Of a stretch of DNA of 64,000 bases, positions 38,486 to 50,714 are shown piece by piece (the first letter of the stretch is position 1; each line of letters starts with the position of its first letter). Position numbers and translations under genes: made by a program. The DNA comes from Pseudolabrys sp. (GTDB taxonomy: Bacteria; Pseudomonadota; Alphaproteobacteria; Rhizobiales; Xanthobacteraceae): contig JAFIGS010000005.1 of the NCBI GenBank assembly GCA_017849615.1, positions 62,001 to 126,000 of the forward strand. Reading direction: 5' to 3'. The notes beneath the pieces are model-generated. The model made no database searches. It was given only the letters and a program-made list of their open reading frames with translations, and was not told where the DNA came from.

Positions 38486-40396
38486 TTAGTTGTTGGCCTG
38501 GCCGCCGACGACCTGATTGACCGCCTGCTGGTTGATCTTCACGCTCAGGTCGCTCTCGACCCGGGCGAGATACTGACCGATGACATCGTCGGCGTAGGAG
38601 TTCTGAAGATTCGCCTTGAGCTGCTCCGGGCTCGCGCCTTGCGGGTTGAGCGGCGGCACGCTGATTTCGGTGACACGGAAAATGTAACGGCGATCGCCGC
38701 TGTCGCTGTCCGCAACGCCGAAGCCGTCCTTGCCGACCTTGAACACGGCATCGGACACCGAAGCGGGAAGACCGCCCGACGCCTGGCCGCGCTGCAATCC
38801 GAACGCAGTCTCGAGCTGGAGCCCGTTTTCTGTGGCGAGTTGCGCCAGCGGCATCCCGCCGGTGACGCGGGCCAGCATGTCGTCGCCGGTGGCCTTCAAT
38901 CGCCGCGCCAGTTCATCGGCGCGCCAGCGCGCGCCCACCTGGTCCTTGACCTCTTCGAGCGTGCGCTCACGTGTCCGCGTGATGCCGGTCACGTCATAAT
39001 AGAGGAAGCCGCCATCCGGCAGTTGCATCGCCTCGCTGTCGATGCCGACATCGCTGCCGAACACGGCGCCGATGACGTCGGGCGAACGCGGGATGGCCGC
39101 GACCGGGTTGCCGTCCGGCGCGCGGCCGGAGCGATCGACGGCTTCGACCTCGACCGCCTTGAGATTGAGCTTCTTGGCCGTCTCGGTCAGCGTTGCGCCG
39201 CCGGCGCGCTCGTCCTCGATCTTGTCGCGCAGGTCGTTGATCTCGTTGCGCGCGCGCTGTTCGGCGAGCTGTTGCTTGATCTCCGGCGCGACCTCTTCAA
39301 AGGTCTTCTGCGAGCCGGGCTCGATCTTGCCGACGCTGATCACCACCGTGCCGAACGTGCCCTTGATCGGCGCGCTGACCTGACCCGACTGGAGCGAGAA
39401 GGCGGCTTCGGCCACAGCGGGGTCGATGATGTCGCGCTTGGCGACGAGGCCGAGATTGGTGTCGCCGGCACTCAGGCCCCGTTCCTTGATGATGTCGTCG
39501 AAGCTGGCGCCGTTCTTGATCTTCTCTTCCGCGGCGGCCGCATCCTCCGGCTTCGGGAACACGATCTGGCGGACTTCGCGCTTTTCGGCCTGGCCGTAGC
39601 TGTCCTTGCGCTGCTCATAGAGGGCCTTGGCATCGGCATCGGCGATGGCGTCGGGCTTGGCGATTTCGGCCGGCGTCAGGGAAAGGAGGGTCACCTTGCG
39701 ATACTCGGGCGCGCGGAACGTGACCTTGCGCTCGTCGAAATACTTCGCCAGTTCCTCGGCGGCCGGGTCGGGGATGTTGCCGGCCTGCGGCGCGGCAAGC
39801 TGGACGAATTCGATCGAGCGACGCTCGTTCTGATAGCGGTTGACCGCTTCGACCATGGTCTTCGGCACCGGCAATTCGCCGCTGACGCTTTGCGCGATCT
39901 GACGGCGCAGCAGGACCTTGCGCTGTTCGGCGACGTAGCGCTGCTCGCTGTAGCCGGCGTTACGGATGATCTGCTCGAAGCGGCCGCGGTCGAACTGGCC
40001 GTTGAGGCCCTTGAAATTGGCATCGGTCATGATGCGCTCGGCAATGGTCTTGTCCGACAGACCGAGGCGCAGCTTGCGGGCCTCTTCGTCGAGCGCGGCT
40101 TCCGCCAGCATCTGGCCGAGGAAGCGCTGGTCGAGGCCGAGGCCGCGGGCCTGATCCGGCGAGATCGGGCGGCGCAGTTGCTGGCCGAGCTGCTGCAGCT
40201 TGTCGGTGTAGAACTGGCGGAACTGCTCGATCGTGATCTCGGTGCCGCCGATCTTGGCGACCGAATTGGCGCCGAAGCCACGGAAGATGTCGCCAATGCC
40301 CCAGATGGCGAAGGACAGGATCAGAAAGCCCATGACGACGGCCATCACGGCTTTGCCGAGCCAGGTGGACGTAGCCTTGTGAATACCGCGCAGCAT
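38486..40396 (-). CDS. ppiD: peptidyl-prolyl isomerase, PpiD/SurA-N type membrane chaperone
   Basis: A 636-residue protein with a single N-terminal membrane anchor (about residues 15-36: KAVMAVVMGFLILSFAIWGI). A SurA-like helical chaperone region follows, then a parvulin domain at about 250-370 and a long C-terminal helical part. PpiD assists newly secreted proteins at the SecYEG exit. The same order ppiD-trpE occurs in related genomes. It is divergent from tpiA. Confidence 0.9.
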   Translation of the reverse strand: MLRGIHKATSTWLGKAVMAVVMGFLILSFAIWGIGDIFRGFGANSVAKIGGTEITIEQFRQFYTDKLQQLGQQLRRPISPDQARGLGLDQRFLGQMLAEAALDEEARKLRLGLSDKTIAERIMTDANFKGLNGQFDRGRFEQIIRNAGYSEQRYVAEQRKVLLRRQIAQSVSGELPVPKTMVEAVNRYQNERRSIEFVQLAAPQAGNIPDPAAEELAKYFDERKVTFRAPEYRKVTLLSLTPAEIAKPDAIADADAKALYEQRKDSYGQAEKREVRQIVFPKPEDAAAAEEKIKNGASFDDIIKERGLSAGDTNLGLVAKRDIIDPAVAEAAFSLQSGQVSAPIKGTFGTVVISVGKIEPGSQKTFEEVAPEIKQQLAEQRARNEINDLRDKIEDERAGGATLTETAKKLNLKAVEVEAVDRSGRAPDGNPVAAIPRSPDVIGAVFGSDVGIDSEAMQLPDGGFLYYDVTGITRTRERTLEEVKDQVGARWRADELARRLKATGDDMLARVTGGMPLAQLATENGLQLETAFGLQRGQASGGLPASVSDAVFKVGKDGFGVADSDSGDRRYIFRVTEISVPPLNPQGASPEQLKANLQNSYADDVIGQYLARVESDLSVKINQQAVNQVVGGQANN

Positions 40397-40444
40397 GAGC
40401 GTTCCGTCTCGTTCGCAATTCAGGGGAAATCAGAGGCCGGGCCC

Positions 40445-40472
40445 TTATAGGGATGGGCCCAACTCCTTGCAA
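40445..40472 (-). promoter_or_regulatory. candidate ppiD-trpE promoter
   Basis: Minus-strand TTGCAA (plus 40467-40472), 16 bp, CTATAA (plus 40445-40450), giving a leader of about 40 nt. Close to the rhizobial consensus CTTGAC/CTATAT. Confidence 0.45.
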
Positions 40473-40586
40473 CGCCACGGAGAACCCCGCAAAGCCGAGG
40501 CTGCGCCGCAAGGACACTATGGCGCAGGCGGGCCGCCTTTGCTAACCGCAGACGGAAATTCAGCCGGAAACAGAGGGCGATAGCGA

Positions 40587-41345
40587 ATGGCGTCGGATCG
40601 GATCAGGCCGCTGGTTGCGGGAAACTGGAAGATGAACGGGCTTTCGGCTGCCATGAGCGAACTCGACGCCATGAAGAAGGGCGCCGCCGATCTTGCCGGC
40701 AAGGCGGACCTGATGATCTGCCCGCCCGCGACGCTGATCGCTCAGTTCACCTGGGCGACCAAGGGCTCGAGCCTGTTGATTGGCGGCCAGGATTGTCATG
40801 CCAAGGCGTGGGGCGCGCATACCGGCGATATTTCGGCGGAAATGCTGGCTGATGCCGGCGCCAAGGCGGTGATCGTTGGCCATTCCGAGCGGCGGACCGA
40901 TCACAAGGAGAGCAATGCCGAGGTCAAAGCCAAGGCCGAAGCGGTTTGGCGCGCCGGGCTGACCGCCATCGTCTGCGTCGGCGAGCAGCGCGCCGAGCGC
41001 GAAAGCGGCAAGACGCTCGATGTCGTCGGCGGCCAGCTCGCCGGTTCGCTGCCGGACGGCGCGACCGCGGATAATCTGGTGGTGGCCTATGAGCCGGTCT
41101 GGGCCATCGGCAGCGGCCTGACCCCGACCCCGGCCGACGTCGCCGAGGTCCATGCCTTCATTCGCAAAACCCTGGTCGCCCGCTTCGGGGCGGCCGGCGA
41201 GGGCGTCCGCATCCTGTATGGCGGCTCGGTGAAACCTTCCAATGCCGGCGAATTGCTGACGATCGCCGACGTCAATGGCGCCCTGGTCGGCGGCGCCAGC
41301 CTGAAGGCCGACGATTTCCTTGGAATCGCCGGGGTTTACCGCTAA
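40587..41345 (+). CDS. tpiA: triosephosphate isomerase
   Basis: A 252-residue glycolytic TIM barrel. GNWKMNG holds the substrate lysine, VGHSERR the catalytic His, [10 protein letters not shown] the catalytic Glu, and [11 protein letters not shown] the phosphate loop. AGAGGGCG precedes the ATG at 40587. With eno and pdh genes nearby it contributes to lower glycolysis. Confidence 0.97.
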   Translation: MASDRIRPLVAGNWKMNGLSAAMSELDAMKKGAADLAGKADLMICPPATLIAQFTWATKGSSLLIGGQDCHAKAWGAHTGDISAEMLADAGAKAVIVGHSERRTDHKESNAEVKAKAEAVWRAGLTAIVCVGEQRAERESGKTLDVVGGQLAGSLPDGATADNLVVAYEPVWAIGSGLTPTPADVAEVHAFIRKTLVARFGAAGEGVRILYGGSVKPSNAGELLTIADVNGALVGGASLKADDFLGIAGVYR

Positions 41346-41497
41346 TCGGGGGGAACCGGCCGGCGCCGGCCGGATGGGTGGAAATCGCGGGCGCGATCGT
41401 GTAGAGACCGCCGCGTATTCCTATATAGCGGGCTGAACGCGCCGGAACGGGCAGCGATATGCCGGCGTTGGACGGTTTTTGAAACGGACGTTTTGAG

Positions 41498-41881
41498 ATG
41501 CAGCACGTCGTGATCGTTATTCATCTGATGCTGGTGCTCGCCCTGATCGGCGTGGTTCTGCTTCAGCGCTCCGAAGGCGGCGGCCTCGGTATCGGCGGCG
41601 GCGGCGGCGGCAACTTCATGTCCAGCCGCGGCACCACCAACGTCCTGACCCGGACCACCGCGATCCTTGCCGGACTGTTCTTTGTCACCAGCCTTGTGCT
41701 GTCGATCCTGGCCGGCATGAACCGCGCGCCAACCTCCATCCTGCAAGGCGGCACCCAGGCGCCGGCCGGCGCGCCGGGCTCGGCGCCGCCCCTTGGCGGC
41801 AGCGGTGGCGGACTGCTCAATCAGCTCGGCGGCGGCCAACCGGCAGCCCCTTCCGGACCGCAGGTTCCGCAGTCCCGCTAA
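41498..41881 (+). CDS. secG: preprotein translocase subunit SecG
   Basis: A 127-residue small Sec subunit. Two membrane helices (about 3-22 and 53-73) flank LLQRSEGGGLGIGGGG, the family loop; the C-terminus is a flexible Gly/Pro-rich tail. A CTATAT at 41421-41426 may be its promoter -10. A terminator follows. Confidence 0.93.
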   Translation: MQHVVIVIHLMLVLALIGVVLLQRSEGGGLGIGGGGGGNFMSSRGTTNVLTRTTAILAGLFFVTSLVLSILAGMNRAPTSILQGGTQAPAGAPGSAPPLGGSGGGLLNQLGGGQPAAPSGPQVPQSR

Positions 41882-41892
41882 CAGACTTCCCC

Positions 41893-41917
41893 GAAGGGCC
41901 GGACATTCCGGCCCTTC
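41893..41917 (+). terminator. secG terminator
   Basis: GAAGGGCCGG-ACATT-CCGGCCCTTC, a perfect 10-bp stem 11 bp after the secG stop, followed by GCTCTTT. The best rho-independent terminator in the window. Confidence 0.7.
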
Positions 41918-42043
41918 GCTCTTTGGGGCATGCGTTAAAGAACCGATGCAACAGCTTTTCAATTCACAGCTTTTTCACGCTACGCACAGGTGCGGGACAG
42001 CCAGTCGCATTTCGCGCTCCCCGAATCGATTCGCGGCGGCTAG

Positions 42044-43684
<1,641 letters not shown>

Positions 43685-43734
43685 GGCTTTTGCTTCGTAT
43701 CTGAAGCTGTAAACTTAACTGGCAACGACGGATT

Positions 43735-43749
43735 GTTCACGGTATGTTC
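43735..43749 (+). promoter_or_regulatory. LexA (SOS) box upstream of Panacea-domain gene
   Basis: GTTC (43735-43738), ACGGTAT, GTTC (43746-43749): a perfect GTTC-N7-GTTC, the same form as the box in front of lexA in this window. It ends five bases before the start codon of the next gene. The -35/-10 pair is not clear. Confidence 0.8.
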
Positions 43750-43762
43750 TTATTATGAGAAC
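43746..43762 (+). promoter_or_regulatory. 17-bp imperfect palindrome over the start codon
   Basis: GTTCTTATTATGAGAAC pairs at seven of eight positions around a central T and covers the ATG at 43755. It shares its left GTTC with the LexA box. It could be an operator for autoregulation by the encoded antitoxin, or RNA structure at the start. Confidence 0.4.
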
Positions 43763-44273
43763 GCAATCCACAGCCCCTTACGATGGCCGGGAGGTCGCGA
43801 ACTATCTCCTGGACTTGGCTGATTCAAAGAAGTTGACGTTGACTCAGATTAGTCTTCTTAAGCTGATCTACTTCTGTCATGGATGGTATTTGTTTTACAA
43901 AGAACGGCCGTTAGTAAAAAACGAATTTGAAGCGTGGGAAAACGGACCAGTAATTCGTGTGGTTCGTGACTCTTTTAAACATCATGGGCGGCATGCGATT
44001 ACTTCACGCGCAGATAAATTTGACTTATTGACTGGTGAGATATTGCAGATAACTCCAGCGATCGAAGCTGAAGACGCATCTTTTATAAGCAAGATTTTTG
44101 AAACATATCACGGTTTTGGACCATGGGAGCTTCGCGACTTAACGCACGAGGCGGGATCGCCATGGGATAAACTGTGGAATTCGAGCGAAATAACCGCTCG
44201 CTTTGGTCTGAGAATACGAAATGACGAGATTCTGAGCCATTTTTCTTTCAAAGCAAAAAAGAAGACGGTATAA
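43755..44273 (+). CDS. Panacea-domain protein (SocA-like antitoxin candidate)
   Basis: A 172-residue Panacea/DUF4065 (GepA/SocA) domain protein. The family pattern is clear: DGREVANYLLDLA, LLKLIYFCHGWYLF (36-47), then PLVKNEFEAWENGPV (52-66). Panacea proteins act as antitoxins for many unrelated toxins; in Caulobacter, SocA is the adaptor that hands the toxin SocB to ClpXP. No clear ribosome site is seen, since the LexA box occupies that place. It is followed 33 bp later by an unrecognised gene. Base and codon use are clearly AT-richer than the flanking pyrG, indicating acquisition. Confidence 0.85.
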   Translation: MRTQSTAPYDGREVANYLLDLADSKKLTLTQISLLKLIYFCHGWYLFYKERPLVKNEFEAWENGPVIRVVRDSFKHHGRHAITSRADKFDLLTGEILQITPAIEAEDASFISKIFETYHGFGPWELRDLTHEAGSPWDKLWNSSEITARFGLRIRNDEILSHFSFKAKKKTV

Positions 44274-44306
44274 AGATCAAATCAAGAACGTCCACGGAGC
44301 CCCAAG

Positions 44307-45047
44307 ATGGCGGGTTTGTTCCTGGTAAATGCACTAGATGTTGCGCGTTTCTTTGGTCCAGATCCTAAGAACATTACTGTTCCTGACGTACATGATCGGA
44401 TCGCCGAGCTTTATTTGAGACCGAGAGGGGGTGGGTTCAATCATGATCCCTCCATCACAGCACTCACTGATCTGTTTCGGGGGATAATCTCGCCCGCGCA
44501 GGCGCGGGCATACTGTTTGACCACAGGCAATCCCAAAGGACGGGAGCAAAACGCAGCGATCATCAGTGCTGTGGGTGACCATGCCTATTCCAATGTCTCG
44601 CGTTGTCATCGGATTGGCTACGTCGCGGTGAAAATTGCACGATACAAGGGACGTAACGTCCACGTCGGAATCAAAGCGCCTTTTGTTCGCGTGCAGGCAC
44701 AAGAGGCTGCCTATCTTGTTATTCCTGGATTTCGCAAGGATTCACGCCCGATAGGCTGGCAGATAGATTTTGTTTGTTCGCTCGCCGCTAATCAATTGGC
44801 TCGCGACGACTACGAGCGCGCCGATGTCGAGTATCTCTATGCTGGCCCTGCGGCTGACAGTTCGTCACGTGAATTTCGAGCTTTCTATGGTCGAGATATG
44901 AAGCTTTATTCGGCCGATCAAATTGATGCGCTCCTGCAAGTGTATGTAGAAGCGGTCGTAAAGCATTTAGAAAAGGGGCACGGCTCGCAGCCCGGTAAAT
45001 TCACCGGCTATCGGATCGTTGATCCAGCTCAAGGAAGTCTTTTCTGA
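44307..45047 (+). CDS. unrecognised protein paired with Panacea gene; SocB-like toxin candidate
   Basis: A 246-residue protein that I do not recognise by fold. It has a conserved-looking core (SNVSRCHRIGYVAVKIARYK, GWQIDFVCSLAANQLARDDY) and no membrane segment or signal peptide. Its last five residues are QGSLF (242-246), matching the beta-clamp-binding consensus QxxLF, exposed at the C-terminus. GGAG eight bases before the ATG gives a good ribosome site. The AT-rich composition, the partner and the upstream LexA box make it the likely toxin of an SOS-controlled pair. SocB of Caulobacter blocks replication by binding the clamp, which fits; identity with SocB is inference. Confidence 0.65.
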   Translation: MAGLFLVNALDVARFFGPDPKNITVPDVHDRIAELYLRPRGGGFNHDPSITALTDLFRGIISPAQARAYCLTTGNPKGREQNAAIISAVGDHAYSNVSRCHRIGYVAVKIARYKGRNVHVGIKAPFVRVQAQEAAYLVIPGFRKDSRPIGWQIDFVCSLAANQLARDDYERADVEYLYAGPAADSSSREFRAFYGRDMKLYSADQIDALLQVYVEAVVKHLEKGHGSQPGKFTGYRIVDPAQGSLF

Positions 45048-45088
45048 ACGATCTCGATCTGACGAGATTTTGGCGCGGATGCTCCCAA

Positions 45089-45241
45089 TTATAATTGACG
45101 GTCTGCATCGTCCATGCATGCGATCGTTTGATCTGTTGATGGTGCCTGTGTGCTCGCGGTTCGCGCCCAGACGCGATAGACCACGCCGCCCATCACCAAT
45201 AGGCAGATCAAGGTCGAAATAAATACCGCGAATTTGCGCAT
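45089..45241 (-). CDS. possible 50-residue single-pass membrane protein
   Basis: MRKFAVFISTLICLLVMGG begins a hydrophobic segment (about 4-24) followed by a short hydrophilic tail. CGGA lies five bases before the start. It sits alone on the minus strand between the SocAB-like pair and the VOC gene, in AT-rich sequence. Small size makes it uncertain; the rest of the 278-bp gap shows nothing else. Confidence 0.35.
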   Translation of the reverse strand: MRKFAVFISTLICLLVMGGVVYRVWARTASTQAPSTDQTIACMDDADRQL

Positions 45242-45325
45242 CGAAGTCCGATTCCGGTCGATCAATCGGGCACAATGACGAGTGCCGTTGTCACATTCAA
45301 TGGCGCTGTTTAAATCTGGCGAATT

Positions 45326-46138
45326 ATGACACGCGGTCTCGACCACATCGTCCACGCCGTCGGCGACCTCGACGCCGCGGCCGCGCGCTATCGCGAGCTC
45401 GGCTTCACCGTCGGCGCCCGCAACAAGCATCCGTGGGGCACGCACAATCACATCGTTCAGTTTCCCGGCTTCTTCATCGAGATCCTGACGCTCGCCGAGC
45501 CGGACAAAATGAGCGGCGATGTGTTCTCGGAGAACTTCGGCGTTTTCAACCGCGACTTCGCGGCGCGGCACGAAGGTCTGTCGATGCTGGTGCTGGAGTC
45601 ACGCGACGCTCACGCCGATGCAGCCGCCTACAAGGCTGCCGGGATTGCCGCCTCCGAGGCGACGCGCTTTGATCGCGAGGCCAAAAGGCCCGACGGCACC
45701 ACGGTGCACGTCGCCTTCACCTTGGCCTTCGCGCAGGACAAGACGGCGCCACAGATCGGCACCTTCACCTGCCAGCAGCATTACCCGGAGAATTTCTGGA
45801 ATCCGGCGTTCCAGACCCACGCCAATGGCGCGACTGGTATTGCGGCCGTTGTCATGGTCGCCAACGAGCCGGCACGGCATCGTGATTTCCTGCTCGCCTA
45901 TAGCGGCGCCGATCACGCGGCATCGAACGGCGAGAACTATTCCATTGGGCTGCCACGCGGCGCCATCGAGGTGATGACGCCCGCCGCTTTCGGCGCTCGC
46001 TTTGGTATGGCGGCGCCGGACCTGACCGGAGGTCCGCGTCTGGCGGCTCTGCGGTTTGACGCGGTCGATTCCAAGGTAGTACAGGCGTTGGGTGCGGTGC
46101 TCGCATTCGGCCCGCCGCCGACAGGACCAAGCCGTTGA
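45326..46138 (+). CDS. VOC/glyoxalase-like domain protein
   Basis: A 270-residue protein of the glyoxalase-like (PF13468-type) group. It opens with [27 protein letters not shown], the classic VOC start with a metal-ligand His, then [19 protein letters not shown] second VOC-like half follows. Substrate unknown. The stop overlaps the TTG start of kdsA, so they are co-translated. Confidence 0.82.
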   Translation: MTRGLDHIVHAVGDLDAAAARYRELGFTVGARNKHPWGTHNHIVQFPGFFIEILTLAEPDKMSGDVFSENFGVFNRDFAARHEGLSMLVLESRDAHADAAAYKAAGIAASEATRFDREAKRPDGTTVHVAFTLAFAQDKTAPQIGTFTCQQHYPENFWNPAFQTHANGATGIAAVVMVANEPARHRDFLLAYSGADHAASNGENYSIGLPRGAIEVMTPAAFGARFGMAAPDLTGGPRLAALRFDAVDSKVVQALGAVLAFGPPPTGPSR

Positions 46139-46986
46139 ACCAGCCTCTCAAGCCCAACGCCATCGTCGAAGCCGGTAACGTGCGCTTCGGCAATGATCTG
46201 CCGCTCGCGCTGATCGCCGGGCCGTGCCAACTCGAGAGCCGCGCCCATGCGCTGGAAATGGCCTCGGCGCTCAGGCAAATCGCCGCCAAGGTCGGCATCG
46301 GTCTGGTGTTCAAGACATCGTTCGACAAGGCCAATCGCACCTCGGCTTCGGCCGCGCGCGGCGTCGGCCTTGAGGCTGCGCTGCCGGTGTTCGCGGAAAT
46401 TCGCGAGGCGCTAGGCCTGCCGGTGCTTACCGATGTGCATGACGCCGAGCAATGCGCCGCCGCGGCGCAGGCCGTGGACATCCTGCAAATTCCCGCTTTC
46501 CTGTCGCGTCAGACCGATCTTCTGATTGCGGCGGCGAAGACCGGTCGCGTCGTGAATGTGAAGAAGGGTCAGTTCCTTGCGCCCTGGGACATGAAGAACG
46601 TCGTCGCCAAGCTCACCGGCGCCGGCAATCCGAACGTGCTGCTCACCGAGCGCGGCGCGTCATTCGGCTACAACACGCTGGTGTCCGACATGCGCGCGCT
46701 GCCGATCATGGCGCGCACCGGTGCGCCGGTGATCTTCGATGCCACGCATTCGGTGCAGCAGCCGGGCGGGCAGGGAACGTCGTCGGGCGGCGAACGCGAA
46801 TTCGTGCCGGTGCTCGCACGCGCGGCCGTCGCGGTCGGCGTTGCCGGCGTTTTCATCGAAACCCATCAGGACCCGGACCACGCGCCTTCAGATGGACCCA
46901 ACATGGTGCCGCTCAAGGATATGGAAGCGCTGCTGATCCGGCTTGTGGCTTTCGATCGTCTGGCGAAAACGGGCGGGCAGGCCTGA
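46135..46986 (+). CDS. kdsA: 3-deoxy-8-phosphooctulonate synthase
   Basis: A 283-residue KDO-8-phosphate synthase, making the sugar that links core oligosaccharide to lipid [36 protein letters not shown] and [20 protein letters not shown] are family signatures. The TTG at 46135 is used because homology starts there and it overlaps the VOC stop (TTGA). Functionally tied to the lpx genes at 15-19 kb. Confidence 0.95.
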   Translation: MNQPLKPNAIVEAGNVRFGNDLPLALIAGPCQLESRAHALEMASALRQIAAKVGIGLVFKTSFDKANRTSASAARGVGLEAALPVFAEIREALGLPVLTDVHDAEQCAAAAQAVDILQIPAFLSRQTDLLIAAAKTGRVVNVKKGQFLAPWDMKNVVAKLTGAGNPNVLLTERGASFGYNTLVSDMRALPIMARTGAPVIFDATHSVQQPGGQGTSSGGEREFVPVLARAAVAVGVAGVFIETHQDPDHAPSDGPNMVPLKDMEALLIRLVAFDRLAKTGGQA

Positions 46987-47010
46987 CGCGCAGTCGTCTT
47001 TGGAAGTGCG

Positions 47011-48174
47011 ATGAACCCCGTTCTTACCGTCCTGGCCTTCGTCGTCTTTGCGAGCGCGATGTTTTCTCGGGCGATCGACCCGATCGTGCCGCAGATCGCG
47101 GACGGCCTCGGCACCGATGCCGCGACGGCAGCGCTGCTCTCCACCGCCTATGCGCTGCCTTTCGCGATTATTCAGCCCGTGCTCGGCGCTCTCGCCGACA
47201 TGTTCAGCAAGACCAAGCTGATCCTGATCTGCCTCGCGATCGTCGCGGTGGCGACGATCGCCGGCGCGCTGGTCACCAGTTTTCCTTTGATGGTTGCAAG
47301 CCGCGTGCTGGCCGGCATCGGCGGCGGCGGCCTGGTGCCGATCGCCTTCGCCGTGCTCGGCGACCTCGTGCCGGTGAAGGACCGCCAGGTGGCGATGGGC
47401 CGGCTCCTGTTCGCGATCATGTCGGGCAATCTTCTCGGCGCCACCGCATCGGGCGCCATCGGCGACCTGTTCGGCTGGCGCATGGTGTTCACCGTCATGG
47501 CGGTGCTCGGCTTCAGCGTTCTCGTTGTTGCTGTTCTCGGCCTGCGCGGCGTCGGCCAGCGTGGCGGCGGCTTCAGCCTGTCGGCGATGCAGTCCGGTTA
47601 TCAGTCGATCTTCGCAAACCGGCTCGCCAAGTTCTGTTTTGCTGCCGTCTTCGTCGAAGGCGCGCTGATGTATGGCGTGTTCCCGCATCTGGCGGCGCTG
47701 TTTCACGAGATGGGCGAAACCCGCGCCTCGATTCCAGGCATCGTCATCGGCGGCTTCGCCATCGGCGGCGTGATCTACAGCCTCCGCGTCGGCTTCCTGC
47801 TGCGCGTCTTCGGCGAGACCTGGATGATGCGGATCGGCGGCCTATTCATGGGCCTCACCATCGCCTTCATTTCACTGCGTGCGCCGTGGCAGGCCGACGT
47901 CATCGACTTCGCCATCCTGGGTCTCGCCTTCTACATGCTGCACGGCGTGATCCAGATCTACGCCAGCGAACTGGCGCCGGCCGCGCGCGGTTCGGCCATG
48001 GCGCTGCATTCCTTCTTCTACTTCCTCGGACAAGCGGCGGGCCCGGCGATCTACACACTCGGCTTCCACAATGCCGGCGTTACCACCACGCTGATCGCGA
48101 GCGGGCTAGTGCTCGTCGCCAACGGCCTGGTCGCGGCGCATTTCCTGCGCCGTCCCGCGCACGCGGCCGCCTAG
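47011..48174 (+). CDS. major facilitator superfamily transporter
   Basis: A 387-residue membrane protein with about twelve helices. [21 protein letters not shown] matches the loop 2-3 signature of the MFS and [21 protein letters not shown] the helix 4-5 region. Drug/metabolite efflux type is likely but the substrate is unknown. Its 3' end overlaps that of queF by 4 bp (convergent). Confidence 0.85.
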   Translation: MNPVLTVLAFVVFASAMFSRAIDPIVPQIADGLGTDAATAALLSTAYALPFAIIQPVLGALADMFSKTKLILICLAIVAVATIAGALVTSFPLMVASRVLAGIGGGGLVPIAFAVLGDLVPVKDRQVAMGRLLFAIMSGNLLGATASGAIGDLFGWRMVFTVMAVLGFSVLVVAVLGLRGVGQRGGGFSLSAMQSGYQSIFANRLAKFCFAAVFVEGALMYGVFPHLAALFHEMGETRASIPGIVIGGFAIGGVIYSLRVGFLLRVFGETWMMRIGGLFMGLTIAFISLRAPWQADVIDFAILGLAFYMLHGVIQIYASELAPAARGSAMALHSFFYFLGQAAGPAIYTLGFHNAGVTTTLIASGLVLVANGLVAAHFLRRPAHAAA

Positions 48175-48638
48175 CCGCGGCCGCGATAGGCCGCGACGCC
48201 CTGGTCCGGTACCCAGACGCCGGACGGCAATTTGCCCGTCTGCCAGAACACGTCGATCGGCATGCCGCCGCGCGGGTAGAAGTAGCCGCCGATGCGCAGC
48301 CAGCGCGGCGCCAGGAGATCCTTGAGCCGCTTGCCGATGCCGACGGTGCAGTCCTCGTGAAACGAGCCGACGTTGCGGAAGCTGTTGAGGTAGAGCTTGA
48401 GCGACTTGGACTCGACCAGCCACTTGTTGGGCACGTAATCGATCACTAGGATCGCGAAATCCGGCTGGCCGGTGACCGGGCAGATCGAGGTGAACTCGGG
48501 CATCGTGAAACGGGCGACGTAGTCCGTGTCCGCGTGCGGGTTCGGCACGCGGTCCAGCCGGGCCGCCTCCGGGGAAGCGGGCTGCGCCACGGCGTGCCCG
48601 AGTTGCAGGGTTTTGGTCGATCGTTTCGATTTTGCCAT
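48171..48638 (-). CDS. queF: NADPH-dependent 7-cyano-7-deazaguanine reductase
   Basis: A 155-residue single-domain QueF, last step in preQ1 synthesis for tRNA queuosine. The catalytic Cys is in [14 protein letters not shown], the substrate loop in [14 protein letters not shown], and FHEDC completes the active site. Normal type I length. Convergent with the MFS gene. Confidence 0.95.
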   Translation of the reverse strand: MAKSKRSTKTLQLGHAVAQPASPEAARLDRVPNPHADTDYVARFTMPEFTSICPVTGQPDFAILVIDYVPNKWLVESKSLKLYLNSFRNVGSFHEDCTVGIGKRLKDLLAPRWLRIGGYFYPRGGMPIDVFWQTGKLPSGVWVPDQGVAAYRGRG

Positions 48639-48738
48639 ATCCGGTCTCGCTTTGGGCTGTCATTGCCGGGACACGATTGGGTGGTCAAGGGGACGGCGGT
48701 CCGCCAGGCCCTTTGCCGACCCGGGGCCAATCCTGTAG

Positions 48739-50071
<1,333 letters not shown>

Positions 50072-50115
50072 TCGCCGAAGCGTCAGGGCGGGCCTTAAAC
50101 CTAGCCTTAACGCCG

Positions 50116-50451
50116 ATGCGGCATTTTGCGGCCATGGTTTCGCATCGCCGCCGCCACGCCATCCTGACCGTGATCGGTCTCTACCTGTTCGCCGCAGCCT
50201 TCATCGGCTATTTCGCGGTCAATGCCTTCACCGGCAACCGTGGCCTGCGCGCGCAACAGGAAATCGAGCAGCAGCTCGGGCTGATGCAGACGGAATTGGC
50301 CCAGATCCGCAGCGAGAAGGCATCGTGGGAGCGCCGGGTGGCGCTGCTGCGCAACGACAAGATCGATCCCGACATGCTGGACGAGCGCGCCCGCGCTCTG
50401 ATCGGCCTCGGCGATCCGCGCGATGTGACACTTTTGCTCACGCCGCGCTAA
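50116..50451 (+). CDS. ftsB: septum formation initiator FtsB/DivIC family protein
   Basis: A 111-residue single-pass cell-division protein. A membrane helix at about 19-36 is followed by a coiled coil (QEIEQQLGLMQTELAQIRSE) and the conserved segment MLDERARALIGLGDP. FtsB links FtsQ and FtsL at the divisome. A second ATG at 50134 is an alternative start. Located after eno as in many proteobacteria. Confidence 0.9.
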   Translation: MRHFAAMVSHRRRHAILTVIGLYLFAAAFIGYFAVNAFTGNRGLRAQQEIEQQLGLMQTELAQIRSEKASWERRVALLRNDKIDPDMLDERARALIGLGDPRDVTLLLTPR

Positions 50452-50714
50452 CCCGGCCTCAATCGTCCTCCGCAGCATTTCAGACGGACGTTTCGCTGCA
50501 TCGCAGCGTTGACGGCGGGCGCTTCCGCGCCTCCGTAAATTGGGCTATTTGAACAAGGGCGGCCTTCCGCCGGAACTCCGCCGGGATCCGGGGTTTTTCG
50601 GAGCCGCGCACGAAAACGACGCCGCGCTGCCTTTTTTTGAAAAGATCGTGCGTCGGCAAAATGTTACGACCGCTTTTGCCAAGGCCGCAAAGGCCAGTCG
50701 TCTAGGGAGTGTCC

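Noticed and set aside
45089..45571. 160-codon minus-strand frame over the VOC gene
   Set aside because: The upstream two thirds are antisense shadow of the VOC gene; only the last 50 codons (45089-45241) are kept as a low-confidence candidate.
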